This document shows positions 52,783 to 61,063 of a stretch of DNA of 64,000 nucleotides, piece by piece. The stretch covers positions 47,735 through 111,734 of the forward strand of contig CAUVXJ010000049.1 in the NCBI GenBank assembly GCA_963555925.1, read 5' to 3'. The stretch is from Protofrankia sp963555925. Lineage in GTDB: Bacteria > Actinomycetota > Actinomycetes > Frankiales > Frankiaceae. A program made the position numbers and the translations under genes. The notes beneath the pieces were generated by a model that was not told the origin of the DNA, made no database searches, and was given only the letters and a program-made list of their open reading frames with translations. Within the stretch, counting starts at the first letter, position 1. The number at the start of each line of letters is the position of its first letter.

Positions 52783-53422
52783 CCACGGGCTCTTCACGGA
52801 TGATGGACAGGGTTTCGTCGTCGATCCGCAACAACTTCAACAGCACTGTGGTCAGGCCATCCTGCTCGGTCTGCAGCACGAACCATGATCGGGAGGCCGG
52901 GTTGAAGTTCACGCTCACCCGCCCCCTGACCGTCTGCTCGAAAGTGATTAACCTGTCGCGGACGGTGGCGAGCACATCGTCGGCCGCATGCGTGGGACGC
53001 GCGGTCGTCACCGACGCGGGCGGCGGCACCGGCACGACGGTGAGCCGAACACTGCTGCTGGCCTGAACGTCGTAGGCGAACTGGTTGACATATCGGGCGT
53101 TGATCGGCTGCGCCCACAGCCTCGGCAATGCCCTTCCCAGCCCCAGATCCGGTGCGGGCAGCGCAACGTTCTGCGCCGGGGCCGCGGGTTGCTCCACCGC
53201 AACGGCGATCTTCAGGTCGAGCTCGGTGGAGGGAATCTGGTACCACGACGCCTGCAGACCGTACTGGCCCAGCACCGGATCGCTGTCAATCAGTTGCTGG
53301 ATCTCGATGCTGTGGCGATCGAGGGCTGCCTGCGCCTCCCCGATTCCGCGGCCGAGCGCGGTCAGCAGTTGCTCCAACGGCACTGAAAGCAGTTCGGCTA
53401 CTTGATCGGCCGGGTCGGGCAT
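52775..53422 (-). CDS. Unknown protein with SIVxV-like beta domain
   Basis: A 215-residue protein. It starts with a helix VAELLSVPLEQLLTALGRGIGEAQAALDRHSIEIQ (compressed, about 8-43), then STELDLKIAVAVEQ (about 66) and a strand ending SSSVRLTVVPVPPPA (about 123-137). These three elements appear in the same order in the two proteins encoded just upstream, so all three are probably distant homologues. The C-terminal 70 residues (RVSVNFNPASRSWFVLQT) are extra. No named family. Confidence 0.7.
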   Translation of the reverse strand: MPDPADQVAELLSVPLEQLLTALGRGIGEAQAALDRHSIEIQQLIDSDPVLGQYGLQASWYQIPSTELDLKIAVAVEQPAAPAQNVALPAPDLGLGRALPRLWAQPINARYVNQFAYDVQASSSVRLTVVPVPPPASVTTARPTHAADDVLATVRDRLITFEQTVRGRVSVNFNPASRSWFVLQTEQDGLTTVLLKLLRIDDETLSIIREEPVDA

Positions 53423-53464
53423 ACGGCTCCCTCCTCCACATGATCCGATACGGGTGAGAGCTGA

Positions 53465-54073
53465 TCAGGCGGTCGTGACGGACGGTGGGTCCGTGAACGT
53501 GTTGATCGTTGTGATCGCAGGCTGTAGGCGACTGGGTGGCGGTACCGGCCGCAGGGTGGCTCGTAGGACGCTCGAGCCTGTCGCGTCATAGGTGTAGGTG
53601 TTCTGAGTCCGGTAGTCGATGCTGGACGCATAGGCGCGGGAAGCGCCCAACCCGAGGAAGCCGGGGCCCGGACGGCCCACGCCCGAGCTGCTGCCCTCCT
53701 CGTGGATCGTGATTGCGATCTTCACCTCGATCGATACCTCGGTGAATTGATAGAACGTGGGGAGGAGCCCCGCCTGCAGCATCGACATCGTGGTCCGCTC
53801 GACACCGGAGGGGCGTACCCGGGCACCGGTGACCTCAACGGTGTGATCCTGTGCGACGCCGTTTCCGTCGGGAACGCTGACCGTAACCGGAGTCGTCGTG
53901 CGCTCGATCACCTCGGTGACGCCGCTGAGGACGTCGACCTGCTCGTCGGCAAGCGCCTTCAGGGTTTCCAGGGAATTGCGGTCCAGCGCCGTCTGCCCGT
54001 CGGCGATCGCGACGGCGAGGTTGCGCACGAGTTCGGCGAACGGGACGTCGAGCAGGTCGCGGCCAATGGCCAT
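53465..54073 (-). CDS. Paralogue B of unknown family
   Basis: The 202-residue protein starts with GRDLLDVPFAELVRNLAVAIADGQTALDRNS (compressed), followed by SMLQAGLLPTFYQFTEVSIEVKIAITI (about 95-122) and ends with a VLRATLRPVPPPSRLQPAI strand near residue 170. It shares about half its residues with paralogue A at 54186-54812. ATG 54073 follows AAAGG at 8 nt. The conserved amphipathic start and aromatic FYQFTE strand suggest a self-assembling or membrane-bound component; this is inference. Confidence 0.75.
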   Translation of the reverse strand: MAIGRDLLDVPFAELVRNLAVAIADGQTALDRNSLETLKALADEQVDVLSGVTEVIERTTTPVTVSVPDGNGVAQDHTVEVTGARVRPSGVERTTMSMLQAGLLPTFYQFTEVSIEVKIAITIHEEGSSSGVGRPGPGFLGLGASRAYASSIDYRTQNTYTYDATGSSVLRATLRPVPPPSRLQPAITTINTFTDPPSVTTA

Positions 54074-54083
54074 CTGCGGTGCC

Positions 54084-54113
54084 TTTCTTGTCGTCGACTT
54101 TCTTGTCGTCGAC
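54084..54113 (-). repeat. Tandem 15-bp repeat between paralogues A and B
   Basis: TTTCTTGTCGTCGAC stands twice in tandem (54084-54098 and 54099-54113) just before the Shine-Dalgarno region of paralogue B, in the 112-bp gap between the two paralogues. Confidence 0.7.
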
Positions 54114-54185
54114 TCGCTGGTTCGACTCTTGTTCGACCGGTGTGGTCGACGGCGCCCGGTCGGTGCGCCGGCAGCGACCGGGCGG

Positions 54186-54812
54186 TCAGACGGTTGTGAC
54201 CACCGGAGGCTGGTTCTGCAGCATCGGCAGGGTGTTGACGGTGATGATCCGTGGCGTCAACCGACTCGGCGGTGGCACCGGCTTGAGCGTGGTGCGCAAC
54301 AGGCTGGAGCCCTCGGCCGAGTAGGAGTAGGTGTTGGAGCTCTTGTAGTTGACGTGCGCGGCGAAGGCCACGCTCACCGGCCCGAAGCCGCCCTGCACCG
54401 AAAGCGAGGCGCCGGCCTCCAGTTCACTCGAGCTGGAGGTTTTCTGCGAGATCGACATTTTGACCTCGATGACGGTCTCGGTGAACTGGTAAAACGTTGG
54501 AAACAGTCCGGCTTGCAGCAGGGTGTAGTCGACTGGCTCCGTCGAATTCGACGCGATTTTTGCGCCGGTGATCACCACGCTGGTCTGTTTGACCCCACCT
54601 TGGCCGTCGTCGATGCTGAGGTTCACCGTCTCGAACGTCGGTGTGATCGTCTCGTGGATCTCCTCGATGATTTTTACCTTCTCGAGGGCGAGTTGGCGGG
54701 TGGTCTCAATCGAGGAACGGTCGAGTGCCAGCTGACCGCGCGCGATGGCGAACGCAAGGTTCTGCACCATCTGTGGGAATGGGACGTCAAGAAGATCCTG
54801 ACCGACGCTCAT
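54186..54812 (-). CDS. Paralogue A of unknown family
   Basis: The 208-residue protein starts GQDLLDVPFPQMVQNLAFAIARGQLALDRSS (compressed). An amphipathic helix follows (about 38-58). TLLQAGLFPTFYQFTETVIEVKMSIS lies at about 95-120, then a Ser-rich loop and SSLLRTTLKPVPPPSRLTPRI near residue 170. It is clearly homologous to the next gene product. There is no signal peptide or long hydrophobic span. ATG 54812 overlaps the upstream stop (ATGA). It arose with paralogue B by tandem gene duplication. Confidence 0.75.
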   Translation of the reverse strand: MSVGQDLLDVPFPQMVQNLAFAIARGQLALDRSSIETTRQLALEKVKIIEEIHETITPTFETVNLSIDDGQGGVKQTSVVITGAKIASNSTEPVDYTLLQAGLFPTFYQFTETVIEVKMSISQKTSSSSELEAGASLSVQGGFGPVSVAFAAHVNYKSSNTYSYSAEGSSLLRTTLKPVPPPSRLTPRIITVNTLPMLQNQPPVVTTV

Positions 54813-55309
54813 GTCGTGCTTCCTTTCGGATGCTGAGACGACGCTCGCCCGGCGGACGAGAGCAGGGTTCGCGGGTCAGCGAGACGCTGGCTCCACGGCA
54901 GTTCGGTCGATCCTCCGGCGGCGTTGGTGGCGCCCCGGCCGATCGGGTCGGTGACGCCGGTGCGGCCCTGCTCGGCGAGCTGGCGGGCCGCGTTCAGCGC
55001 GAAGCGTTGGCGAAGCAGCCGCAGGCCGGGGGCATCCTCGGCGAAGCTCACCCCGCCGATGAACCCGACCAGGCTGTGCGCAGCCAGCGCCTCCTTACGC
55101 CCCGGCGGTAGTCCGACGACCAGTCCACCGCCGCCGGTGCTCATCAGGACAACTCCGCCCAGGCTTGCCGTGTGTTCGGCAATCGCCGCAAGAGCGGCGT
55201 CCTCGTGACCGGCCGCGGGTCGGATGAAGAACATTTCGATCGCGTCGGACCCGGAGGTCGACTGTCCGGCAGGTGGTACCCCGCCGAACCGTTCGTACAT
55301 CGAACTCAT
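54809..55309 (-). CDS. Small protein of unknown function in the eight-gene operon
   Basis: A 166-residue protein. Its core (about 24-90) is IEMFFIRPAAGHEDAALAAI, then GGVVLMSTGGGGLVVGLPPG and LVGFIGGVSF, an alpha/beta layout like inhibitor-I9 or subtilisin-propeptide folds, though the match is by pattern only. A Ser/Thr/Gly-rich tail follows. ATG 55309 overlaps the glycosyltransferase stop (ATGA). No protease gene is present beside it, so a propeptide role is speculative. Confidence 0.65.
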   Translation of the reverse strand: MSSMYERFGGVPPAGQSTSGSDAIEMFFIRPAAGHEDAALAAIAEHTASLGGVVLMSTGGGGLVVGLPPGRKEALAAHSLVGFIGGVSFAEDAPGLRLLRQRFALNAARQLAEQGRTGVTDPIGRGATNAAGGSTELPWSQRLADPRTLLSSAGRASSQHPKGSTT

Positions 55310-57186
55310 GCACCAACCTCCGCTCGGTCTCGGTGGGGTACGGCGAGCGATTCGAACCGTTCGACGACGGTGGCGGACACTGCGTCCACAGCGGCCGCAC
55401 GGGCGATGTCGCGCCGCCACGCGGAGAAGCCGTGGTCGGTGAGCAGGCGTCGGATGGCGCTGATGTCATCGGGTTCGACCTGGCCGGTCACGGGCGGCCA
55501 CCAGGGGCTCTGTCCGTGGTAAGGCACACCGATGACGGCGCAGGCGAGATCCAGCCCGGCGCAGGCGTCGCCCGCATGGTCGACGACGAGGGTGTACGCC
55601 GGAAGCGCGATCACCAGCTCGTCGAGCGGGAGACGCTCGCAGGTGGTGATGTCGAGGCCCGGCGTCGTCACGGCGATCCGGGTCCCGGGAAAGACGGTCT
55701 GCAAGGGTCCGAGCTCACCGAGACTCCCCGGCCCTGCGAGCAGCCAGCCGACGTGGGCGCGCCGCGCTCCTGTGACCACGGGTGGCAGCCGGACCGGGAT
55801 CGACAGCTCGTCGCCATCGGCGAAGGCATTGCTGAGTATTCGCCCGGCGGCCTCTCCGTAACGTCGCTCTGTTACTCGAATCTCGACGCTCGTACCTTCC
55901 GGCAGTCCGTCGATGGCGGGTCCGAGCGCGGTTCGCACCGCCGTGGGCGCCATCGGATCGTGCACGCTGCCAGACACGAAGGCGTAGCTGCGTGAGCGCA
56001 CGACCCGCCGCCGGGCGGGCGCCTGCCGCAGACACCGTTCCCAGTCATCGGTGACGCCGTCCCAGCCGTAAGCCAGCGCGAACTCACGCGAGCGGGCAGA
56101 TCGTTCGGCGAGCAGTGCCGGGTCGTCATGCAGGGCCGCGATGCCGGATGCCGCAGCCTCCGGGCTGAGCAACGTGCGAACCATCCCGAACTCGTCCCGC
56201 ATCGTTGACTCGACCGGAACCGCGATACCGTGCGTCCCGACCAGCTCCCGGCTCGCCGAGGCCGCCACCGCAATCGGCACGACCCCCGCGGCTGCGGCCT
56301 GAAGCGTGGGCAGGCCGAAACCTTCGCCGTACGAGCTGAGCAGATGTACATCGGCCGCCTGGTAGAGGCGGGCCAGTTCGGGCATGGACACGCCCCCGTC
56401 CGCCCGCATCTGGAAACCGGCGGTGAAGCGGACGCGTCCGAGCAGTCCGAGCAGCTCAAGATCGTGCAGGACGCTGTACGAGTAGAGCTCGCTGTCCGCG
56501 GCAGGGTCCCGAGGGTCGCAGTGCAGGTGCAGCATGACGTCGTCGTAGCGATCGTCGCAGGCGAGCAGGCGGAGGGTGTCGAGGGTGCGGGGCAGCATCT
56601 TGCGGGGCTGGTTGCGAGCATCGGACAGCACGACGAACCGACCCTCGCAGCCCAGCGCCTTCTTGATCGCAGTCTTGTCGACAGGCGGCTCGAAGAGCGA
56701 GAGGTCGACACCGTGCGGAATGTATTCGGCGTCCACACCGCTGGCCCGGGAGACATCCTGACCCCAGCGGCTCATCGCCACCGGCACGTCGGCGACCCTC
56801 AGCAGTTCCGCCCAACCCTTGGGCAGCCGCCCCTCGGGGTCGGCACCGTCGACCGGGTAATAGTGGACCCAGCGGGTACCGGAGGTGTCAAGAAAGGCCT
56901 GAACCTGCGGATCGGCCAGAAAAGTCATCCACCAGACATCCGCTAGACAGACTATGTAGTCTGGCCGCACCCGCATCAGATAACCGAGCAGGACGTCGGC
57001 CCCGAACTGGTCATGCCGGACCGGGTGAACGGGAATGTCCTCCCACCACATGGTGGCACCACGGGTCTGCCAACCGAGAATTTCGACGCGGTGCCCGCGA
57101 TCCCGCATTCGGCGGCAGACCTCACGGGTCACGGTGGCGAACCCGGACGGCGTAGTGGGACTGTCGGAGATCCACAGCAGCCGCAT
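55306..57186 (-). CDS. GT4-type glycosyltransferase with extra C-terminal domain
   Basis: A 626-residue protein. Residues 1-390 are a GT-B glycosyltransferase of family 4: LLWISDSPTTPSGFATVTREV (compressed) at the start, YIPHGVDLSLFEPP near 178, RFVVLSDARNQPRKM near 205, and the donor-site GEGFGLPTLQAAAAGVVPIA near 290. Residues 400-600 form a second alpha/beta part (TAVRTALGPAIDGLPEGTSVEIRV and LPLDELVIALPAYTLVVDHAGD, both compressed) that I cannot place. It is the first gene of the operon and may decorate its products or build a surface glycan. Confidence 0.88.
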   Translation of the reverse strand: MRLLWISDSPTTPSGFATVTREVCRRMRDRGHRVEILGWQTRGATMWWEDIPVHPVRHDQFGADVLLGYLMRVRPDYIVCLADVWWMTFLADPQVQAFLDTSGTRWVHYYPVDGADPEGRLPKGWAELLRVADVPVAMSRWGQDVSRASGVDAEYIPHGVDLSLFEPPVDKTAIKKALGCEGRFVVLSDARNQPRKMLPRTLDTLRLLACDDRYDDVMLHLHCDPRDPAADSELYSYSVLHDLELLGLLGRVRFTAGFQMRADGGVSMPELARLYQAADVHLLSSYGEGFGLPTLQAAAAGVVPIAVAASASRELVGTHGIAVPVESTMRDEFGMVRTLLSPEAAASGIAALHDDPALLAERSARSREFALAYGWDGVTDDWERCLRQAPARRRVVRSRSYAFVSGSVHDPMAPTAVRTALGPAIDGLPEGTSVEIRVTERRYGEAAGRILSNAFADGDELSIPVRLPPVVTGARRAHVGWLLAGPGSLGELGPLQTVFPGTRIAVTTPGLDITTCERLPLDELVIALPAYTLVVDHAGDACAGLDLACAVIGVPYHGQSPWWPPVTGQVEPDDISAIRRLLTDHGFSAWRRDIARAAAVDAVSATVVERFESLAVPHRDRAEVGA

Positions 57187-57360
57187 CCAACACCCCCCGG
57201 AATCCGCGACGATTTAGAATCACCCTGCTGATCCATCCTCGTCAAGGGGTCGTCCTGATTCACGAGAAATCGCGCCCCCCACCGTCCACACATCCAACGG
57301 TCGGCCGAAGGTCGAGCCCGCAGGGCCGTGCACCGCCGGTGACGCCGGGGAACGGCGCCC

Positions 57361-57894
57361 TCAATGCAGCGGAGGGGCGAGGGGGAGACCTGCCAGCGGT
57401 AGCCGGGCGACGGTCTCCCACCGGTATGTGCGATCTTTGCGACGCAGCTCGACCAGGGCGACAGCGTCGATCGTCACCCGTGTACGGGGCAGTTCTCGAA
57501 GTGCGGTCAGGGTTTTGATGATCGGGTGCGCGTCGGTCGGGCTGTTGCAGTACGCGATGCCGACGTGTGGCCGCAAGCCGCGTGGTGTGGCGATGATCGC
57601 GGTTGGTTCGAGAACGGCGGCGGTGGCGTCGATGATCTGATTGCGCAGGTCGATGACGGGTTCCCACGGCACGACGCTGAACCGGACCGCGCCGGACGAG
57701 CCGGCGAGCGGTCCCACGGTCAGAACGAAGGCTGGGACGCCCGAGAGTTGCTGTCGCGTCTCGTTGTTGGTGAAAGTGTCGAGCGCGGCGAAGCGGTGCC
57801 AGTCGTCAGCGACAGGATCCGCCGGGGGGTAGGAGAACTCGGCCGTCGTGTGCGCGGATGGCCGGCGGCCCGTCGTCCAGTGCATCGAGGACAC
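57361..57894 (-). CDS. 2H-phosphoesterase-like protein, probably N-terminally truncated
   Basis: Up to 177 residues. The C-terminal 110 residues match actinobacterial 2'-5' RNA ligase-like proteins: LRNQIIDATAAVLE, then LRPHVGIAYCNS (second His motif, here HVG) and VALVELRRKDRTYRWE. The first HxT motif is missing or degraded (WHRFAAL), and the first 30 codons overlap the Nudix gene. It may be a decayed gene or one half left after fusion with the Nudix gene. Confidence 0.5.
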   Translation of the reverse strand: MSSMHWTTGRRPSAHTTAEFSYPPADPVADDWHRFAALDTFTNNETRQQLSGVPAFVLTVGPLAGSSGAVRFSVVPWEPVIDLRNQIIDATAAVLEPTAIIATPRGLRPHVGIAYCNSPTDAHPIIKTLTALRELPRTRVTIDAVALVELRRKDRTYRWETVARLPLAGLPLAPPLH

Positions 57895-58255
57895 GCACCG
57901 CGTACGCCTCAGCCATGTCTTTCCGCACGTCGTCGGGGGTCATCCAGCGCAGTCGGGAGGTCTCGTCACTGGTACGGATGGTGCCACCGACGACGTGGCA
58001 TCGGAAGACCAGTGCGACGACGGCACGTCTCATGTTCTTGTAGACGCCGGTGAGAGCCTCCGCTGCGACGAGAAGGCCGGTTTCTTCCTCGACTTCCCGT
58101 CGAAGTCCGCGGTCGATGCTTTCGCCCAGTTCCAGGATGCCTCCTGGGGGCTCCCAGTGGGCGTTGTCCCGACGTTGGACGGCAAGGATCTGGCCCTGGC
58201 CGTTGACGATGGTCGCGGCGACGCTGACCGAGTGCCGCGGGGCCGTCGTGTTCAT
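57806..58255 (-). CDS. Nudix hydrolase
   Basis: A 149-residue Nudix protein. The box is complete: GGILELGESIDRGLRREVEEETGL (compressed, about residues 37-60) fits G-x5-E-x7-REVEEETG. It should cleave a nucleoside diphosphate linked to another group; the specificity is unknown. ATG 58255 is preceded by GGAGG at 9 nt. The last 89 bases overlap the 2H-like frame. Confidence 0.9.
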   Translation of the reverse strand: MNTTAPRHSVSVAATIVNGQGQILAVQRRDNAHWEPPGGILELGESIDRGLRREVEEETGLLVAAEALTGVYKNMRRAVVALVFRCHVVGGTIRTSDETSRLRWMTPDDVRKDMAEAYAVRVLDALDDGPPAIRAHDGRVLLPPGGSCR

Positions 58256-58375
58256 GTGCGTGATCCTCCATGCCGAGCCGGGCGCTCGCTGCACGTACGG
58301 ACCCATCCTGCCGCTGTCGCTCGGGGTCACGGAGCGGCCGCGCGGCGGCAGGCATCGGGCGGCAGGTGTCAGGAG

Positions 58376-59902
58376 TCAGGCGGGGGTCGGGACGCTGGCG
58401 GGTCTGGTCGTCGCCGGGGTTGTCGTCCCGGTGGTTGTCGTCCCGGCGGTTGCCGGCTCGCTGATTGCTGTGTCGGCGGTTGCCGGGATGGCGGTTGCCG
58501 GGATGGCGCGGCGACCGGGGATGGCGCGGCGACCGGGGATGGCCAGGCCGGCGAGGGCGCCGGCGGTGAGGGCGGCCACGCCGGCCCACAGCGCGGGGAC
58601 GGTGCCGTCGACGAATGTCTGCGGGCTGTCGTATCCGCCCTGGTTCGCGAAGACGGAGGCGAGGACGGCGACGCCGAGGACGCCACCGAGTTCGCGGATG
58701 GCGTTGTTGGTGCCGGAGGCGAGACCTTCCTGGTCGGGCCGGACGGAGCCCAGCGCGACCGACGCGATCGGGACGAAGAACAGCGCCATACCGATGCCGG
58801 AGAGGGTGAATGCCGGAATGAGCGCGTCGTAGGTCATGGTGGTGGTCATGTTCGCCGCGATCCAGGCCAGGCCGGCGGCCTGGAGGAACAGGCCGGTGAC
58901 CAGGAGCGGACGTCCACCGATGCGGTCGGAGAGCGGGCCGGCCAGCGGCGCGACGAGTAGTGGCATGGCCGTCCATGGCAGGGTGCGTAGTCCGGCCTCC
59001 AGGGGCGAGTAGCCGAAGACGCTCTGCAGGGCCTGAGCGAGCAGGAAGATCGAGCCGAACATGCCGACGGAGAACAGCAGGGCGGTGACGTTCGCCGCGG
59101 CGAACCCGCGGCTGCGGAACAGACTCATGGGTAGCATCGGCTGGCCGCCGCGGGCGGCGACGCGCAGTTCCCAGACGACGAACGCGGCGACGCCGACCGC
59201 GCCGAGGAGCAGGCTCGCGAGTACCCCGGCGCTGGTCCAGCCGTGGCCTTCGCCGCGGACCAGGCCGAGGGCGAGGCCGAACAGCCCGGTGGAGGCGAGC
59301 GCGACGCCGGGCAGGTCCAGACGGGTGGACGCTCCGTGTGTCTCGGCGAGGCGGCGCAGTGCCATCGGGATGGCGATGATTCCGACCGGTACGTTCACCC
59401 AGAAGATCCACTGCCAGGCGGCACCCTGGGTGATCGCGCCGCCGACGAGTGGGCCGACCGCGACGGCGAGGCCGGAGACCGCGCCCCACACGCCGAGGGC
59501 CGCGCCGCGTCGTTCGGCCGGGACGGCCGCGGACAGGATGGTGAGGGTCAGCGGCAGGATGAACGCGGCCCCGAGTCCCTGGACGGCCCGCGCTGCGATG
59601 AGGATCCCGATGGATGGGGCGAGGGCGGCGGCTGCGCTACCCAGAGTGAAGATCGTGAGGCCGGCGACGAAGATACGGCGGCGACCCAGCCGGTCGCCGA
59701 GGGCTGCGCCGATGAGCAGCATGACGGCGAACGGCAGCGTGTAGGCGTTCACCGTCCACTCCAGGCCCTCGAGCCCGGCGCCGAGGTCGGCCCGGATCTG
59801 GGGGAGCGCGAAGGTCACCACCAGGTTGTCCAGGGAAACCATGAACGCGGCTAGCGAGGTCACGACGAAGGTCCAGACGATCCGTGTCCGTTGGGTGATC
59901 AC
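58376..59902 (-). CDS. MFS drug-export permease (DHA2/EmrB-QacA type)
   Basis: The 508-residue protein has about 14 spans. Motif A-like GAALGDRLGRRRIFVAG lies near residue 65 and the antiporter motif C-like GLAVAVGPLVGGAI near residue 149. The tail (about 465-508) is a low-complexity stretch of AIPGRR repeats and Thr/Pro residues from 18-bp DNA repeats. It should expel toxic compounds by proton antiport. It lies just downstream of its probable TetR regulator. Confidence 0.9.
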   Translation of the reverse strand: MITQRTRIVWTFVVTSLAAFMVSLDNLVVTFALPQIRADLGAGLEGLEWTVNAYTLPFAVMLLIGAALGDRLGRRRIFVAGLTIFTLGSAAAALAPSIGILIAARAVQGLGAAFILPLTLTILSAAVPAERRGAALGVWGAVSGLAVAVGPLVGGAITQGAAWQWIFWVNVPVGIIAIPMALRRLAETHGASTRLDLPGVALASTGLFGLALGLVRGEGHGWTSAGVLASLLLGAVGVAAFVVWELRVAARGGQPMLPMSLFRSRGFAAANVTALLFSVGMFGSIFLLAQALQSVFGYSPLEAGLRTLPWTAMPLLVAPLAGPLSDRIGGRPLLVTGLFLQAAGLAWIAANMTTTMTYDALIPAFTLSGIGMALFFVPIASVALGSVRPDQEGLASGTNNAIRELGGVLGVAVLASVFANQGGYDSPQTFVDGTVPALWAGVAALTAGALAGLAIPGRRAIPGRRAIPATAIPATADTAISEPATAGTTTTGTTTPATTRPASVPTPA

Positions 59903-59925
59903 GACTTACCTTCTTTCTAGTTAGT

Positions 59926-59951
59926 ACTCACTTACTTTTGATGAAGTGAGT
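59926..59951. promoter_or_regulatory. Probable TetR operator before MFS gene
   Basis: Inverted arms ACTCACTT (59926-59933) and AAGTGAGT (59944-59951) lie about 24 bp before the GTG of the MFS gene. The same ACTCACTT stands at 60568-60575 before the tetR gene itself. This supports control of both genes by the encoded regulator. Confidence 0.6.
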
Positions 59952-59979
59952 AGTCACTCTCTTTGCTGGGCAAAAAAAA

Positions 59980-60549
59980 TCAGTCCTCGGCCGACGGAGC
60001 GGCCAGGCAGACCAGCCGTGCCCACTCCTCGCTGAGGGAGGGCAGGTCCATCGCGGCCGCGACGTTCATGAGCATCCCGTGGGCGAAGAATCCACGCAGC
60101 GCCTCGGACGGCACCCCCGAGAGCCGCTCCACCGCGCGCCACAGATCGCGGAAGCCGGTGCGGGTCGCCGTCCGGATGTCAGGGTCGGTGCAGCTGGCGT
60201 ACGCCTGCAGCTGCATGAGCAGGTAGGTCCGGTCGCGCAGGAGTTCCTGGTAGGACAGGCCGATCGCCGTGAGCGCCGGCTGCCCGCTGAGCTCGCCCGC
60301 CGCCTGTTCGAAGCGTCGCACGGTGCGGGCGAAGGTGTCCCGCACGGCGGTGAGGAAAAGATCCTTCTTGGTGGGGTACAGGCGGAACAGGTACGGCTGG
60401 GAGATGCCGGCGCGTTTGGCGATCACTTCGGTGGATGTGCCGGCCAGGCCGCCACGGGCGAACTCCTGCACGGCTACGGCCAGCACGCTTGCGCGACGCT
60501 CGTCCGCGGTCATCCGCGTCCTGGTGCTGCCCGTCGCACTCGTGGCCAT
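59980..60549 (-). CDS. TetR family regulator of the MFS exporter
   Basis: A 189-residue TetR protein. The HTH (about 12-60) has RRASVLAVAVQEFARGGLAG and KRAGISQPYLFRLYPTKKDLF. The ligand domain is helical with a Trp/Arg-rich segment FRDLWRAVERLSG. ATG 60549 is preferred over 60585 by the usual HTH position. The operator-like octamer is found before this gene and before the exporter, so it should repress both. Confidence 0.88.
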   Translation of the reverse strand: MATSATGSTRTRMTADERRASVLAVAVQEFARGGLAGTSTEVIAKRAGISQPYLFRLYPTKKDLFLTAVRDTFARTVRRFEQAAGELSGQPALTAIGLSYQELLRDRTYLLMQLQAYASCTDPDIRTATRTGFRDLWRAVERLSGVPSEALRGFFAHGMLMNVAAAMDLPSLSEEWARLVCLAAPSAED

Positions 60550-60651
60550 GCCACAAAGGTAGTGCCCACTCACTTTCTCTGTCAACCGGACGCCGTCCCG
60601 GCCCGTCCCGGTCCATTCCGAATCCGGTGGAGAGCATCATAAGCGGGGCCG

Positions 60652-60699
60652 AAGGATGTGAAGCTGATGCTGTTGTAGAAGCATTAGATTCACATCGTT
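60652..60699 (+). repeat. Palindromic repeat family P, degenerate copy 3
   Basis: Arms 60652-60671 and 60680-60699 keep the 8-nt loop and most of the sequence of the copies at 4836 and 6884, with two changes in the left arm and one in the right. A degraded T-family tail follows (60700-60780), so P and T are joined here as in copy 1. Confidence 0.75.
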
Positions 60700-60799
60700 G
60701 AGAGCAGCCGGGCCGGCGTGCCGGCGCCTGACAACAGCGGCGTGGATGAGGGATCGGGGCTGGGGCGCGCACGCTCGTGATCCACCCCCGGCCGGCGGT

Positions 60800-61006
60800 T
60801 CAGGCGACCCGGACCTCGACTCCGGCGACGGTGACGACGTCACCGCATCGCAGCTGGCGCCCGCGGCGCTCGTCGACCTCGCCGTTGACCTGGACCAGAC
60901 CGGCCGCGAGCAGTGGCTTGACGTCTCCGCCGGAATCCACCAGATCCGCGAGCTTCAGGAACTGGCCCAGGCGGATCCCATCCCCGGCGATCGCCACCTC
61001 CCGCAT
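60800..61006 (-). CDS. S4-domain RNA-binding protein
   Basis: The 68-residue protein consists of one S4 domain: IRLGQFLKLADLVDSGGDVK, then PLLAAGLVQVNGEVDERRGR and LRCGDVVTVAG. Single-domain S4 proteins bind structured RNA, often on the ribosome. ATG 61006 has a perfect AGGAGG upstream. It is divergent from the SARP gene; a 12-bp tandem repeat (61064-61087) lies between them. Confidence 0.88.
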   Translation of the reverse strand: MREVAIAGDGIRLGQFLKLADLVDSGGDVKPLLAAGLVQVNGEVDERRGRQLRCGDVVTVAGVEVRVA

Positions 61007-61063
61007 GTCAGCGTCCTCCTCTGGTGATCCGGCTTGCGCCCGGCCGCCCCGACCATACGCCGG

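Noticed and set aside
48008..57186. Operon as a phage tail, contractile injection system or gas-vesicle cluster
   Set aside because: No sheath, baseplate, tape-measure, AAA unfoldase or GvpA-like motifs could be seen.
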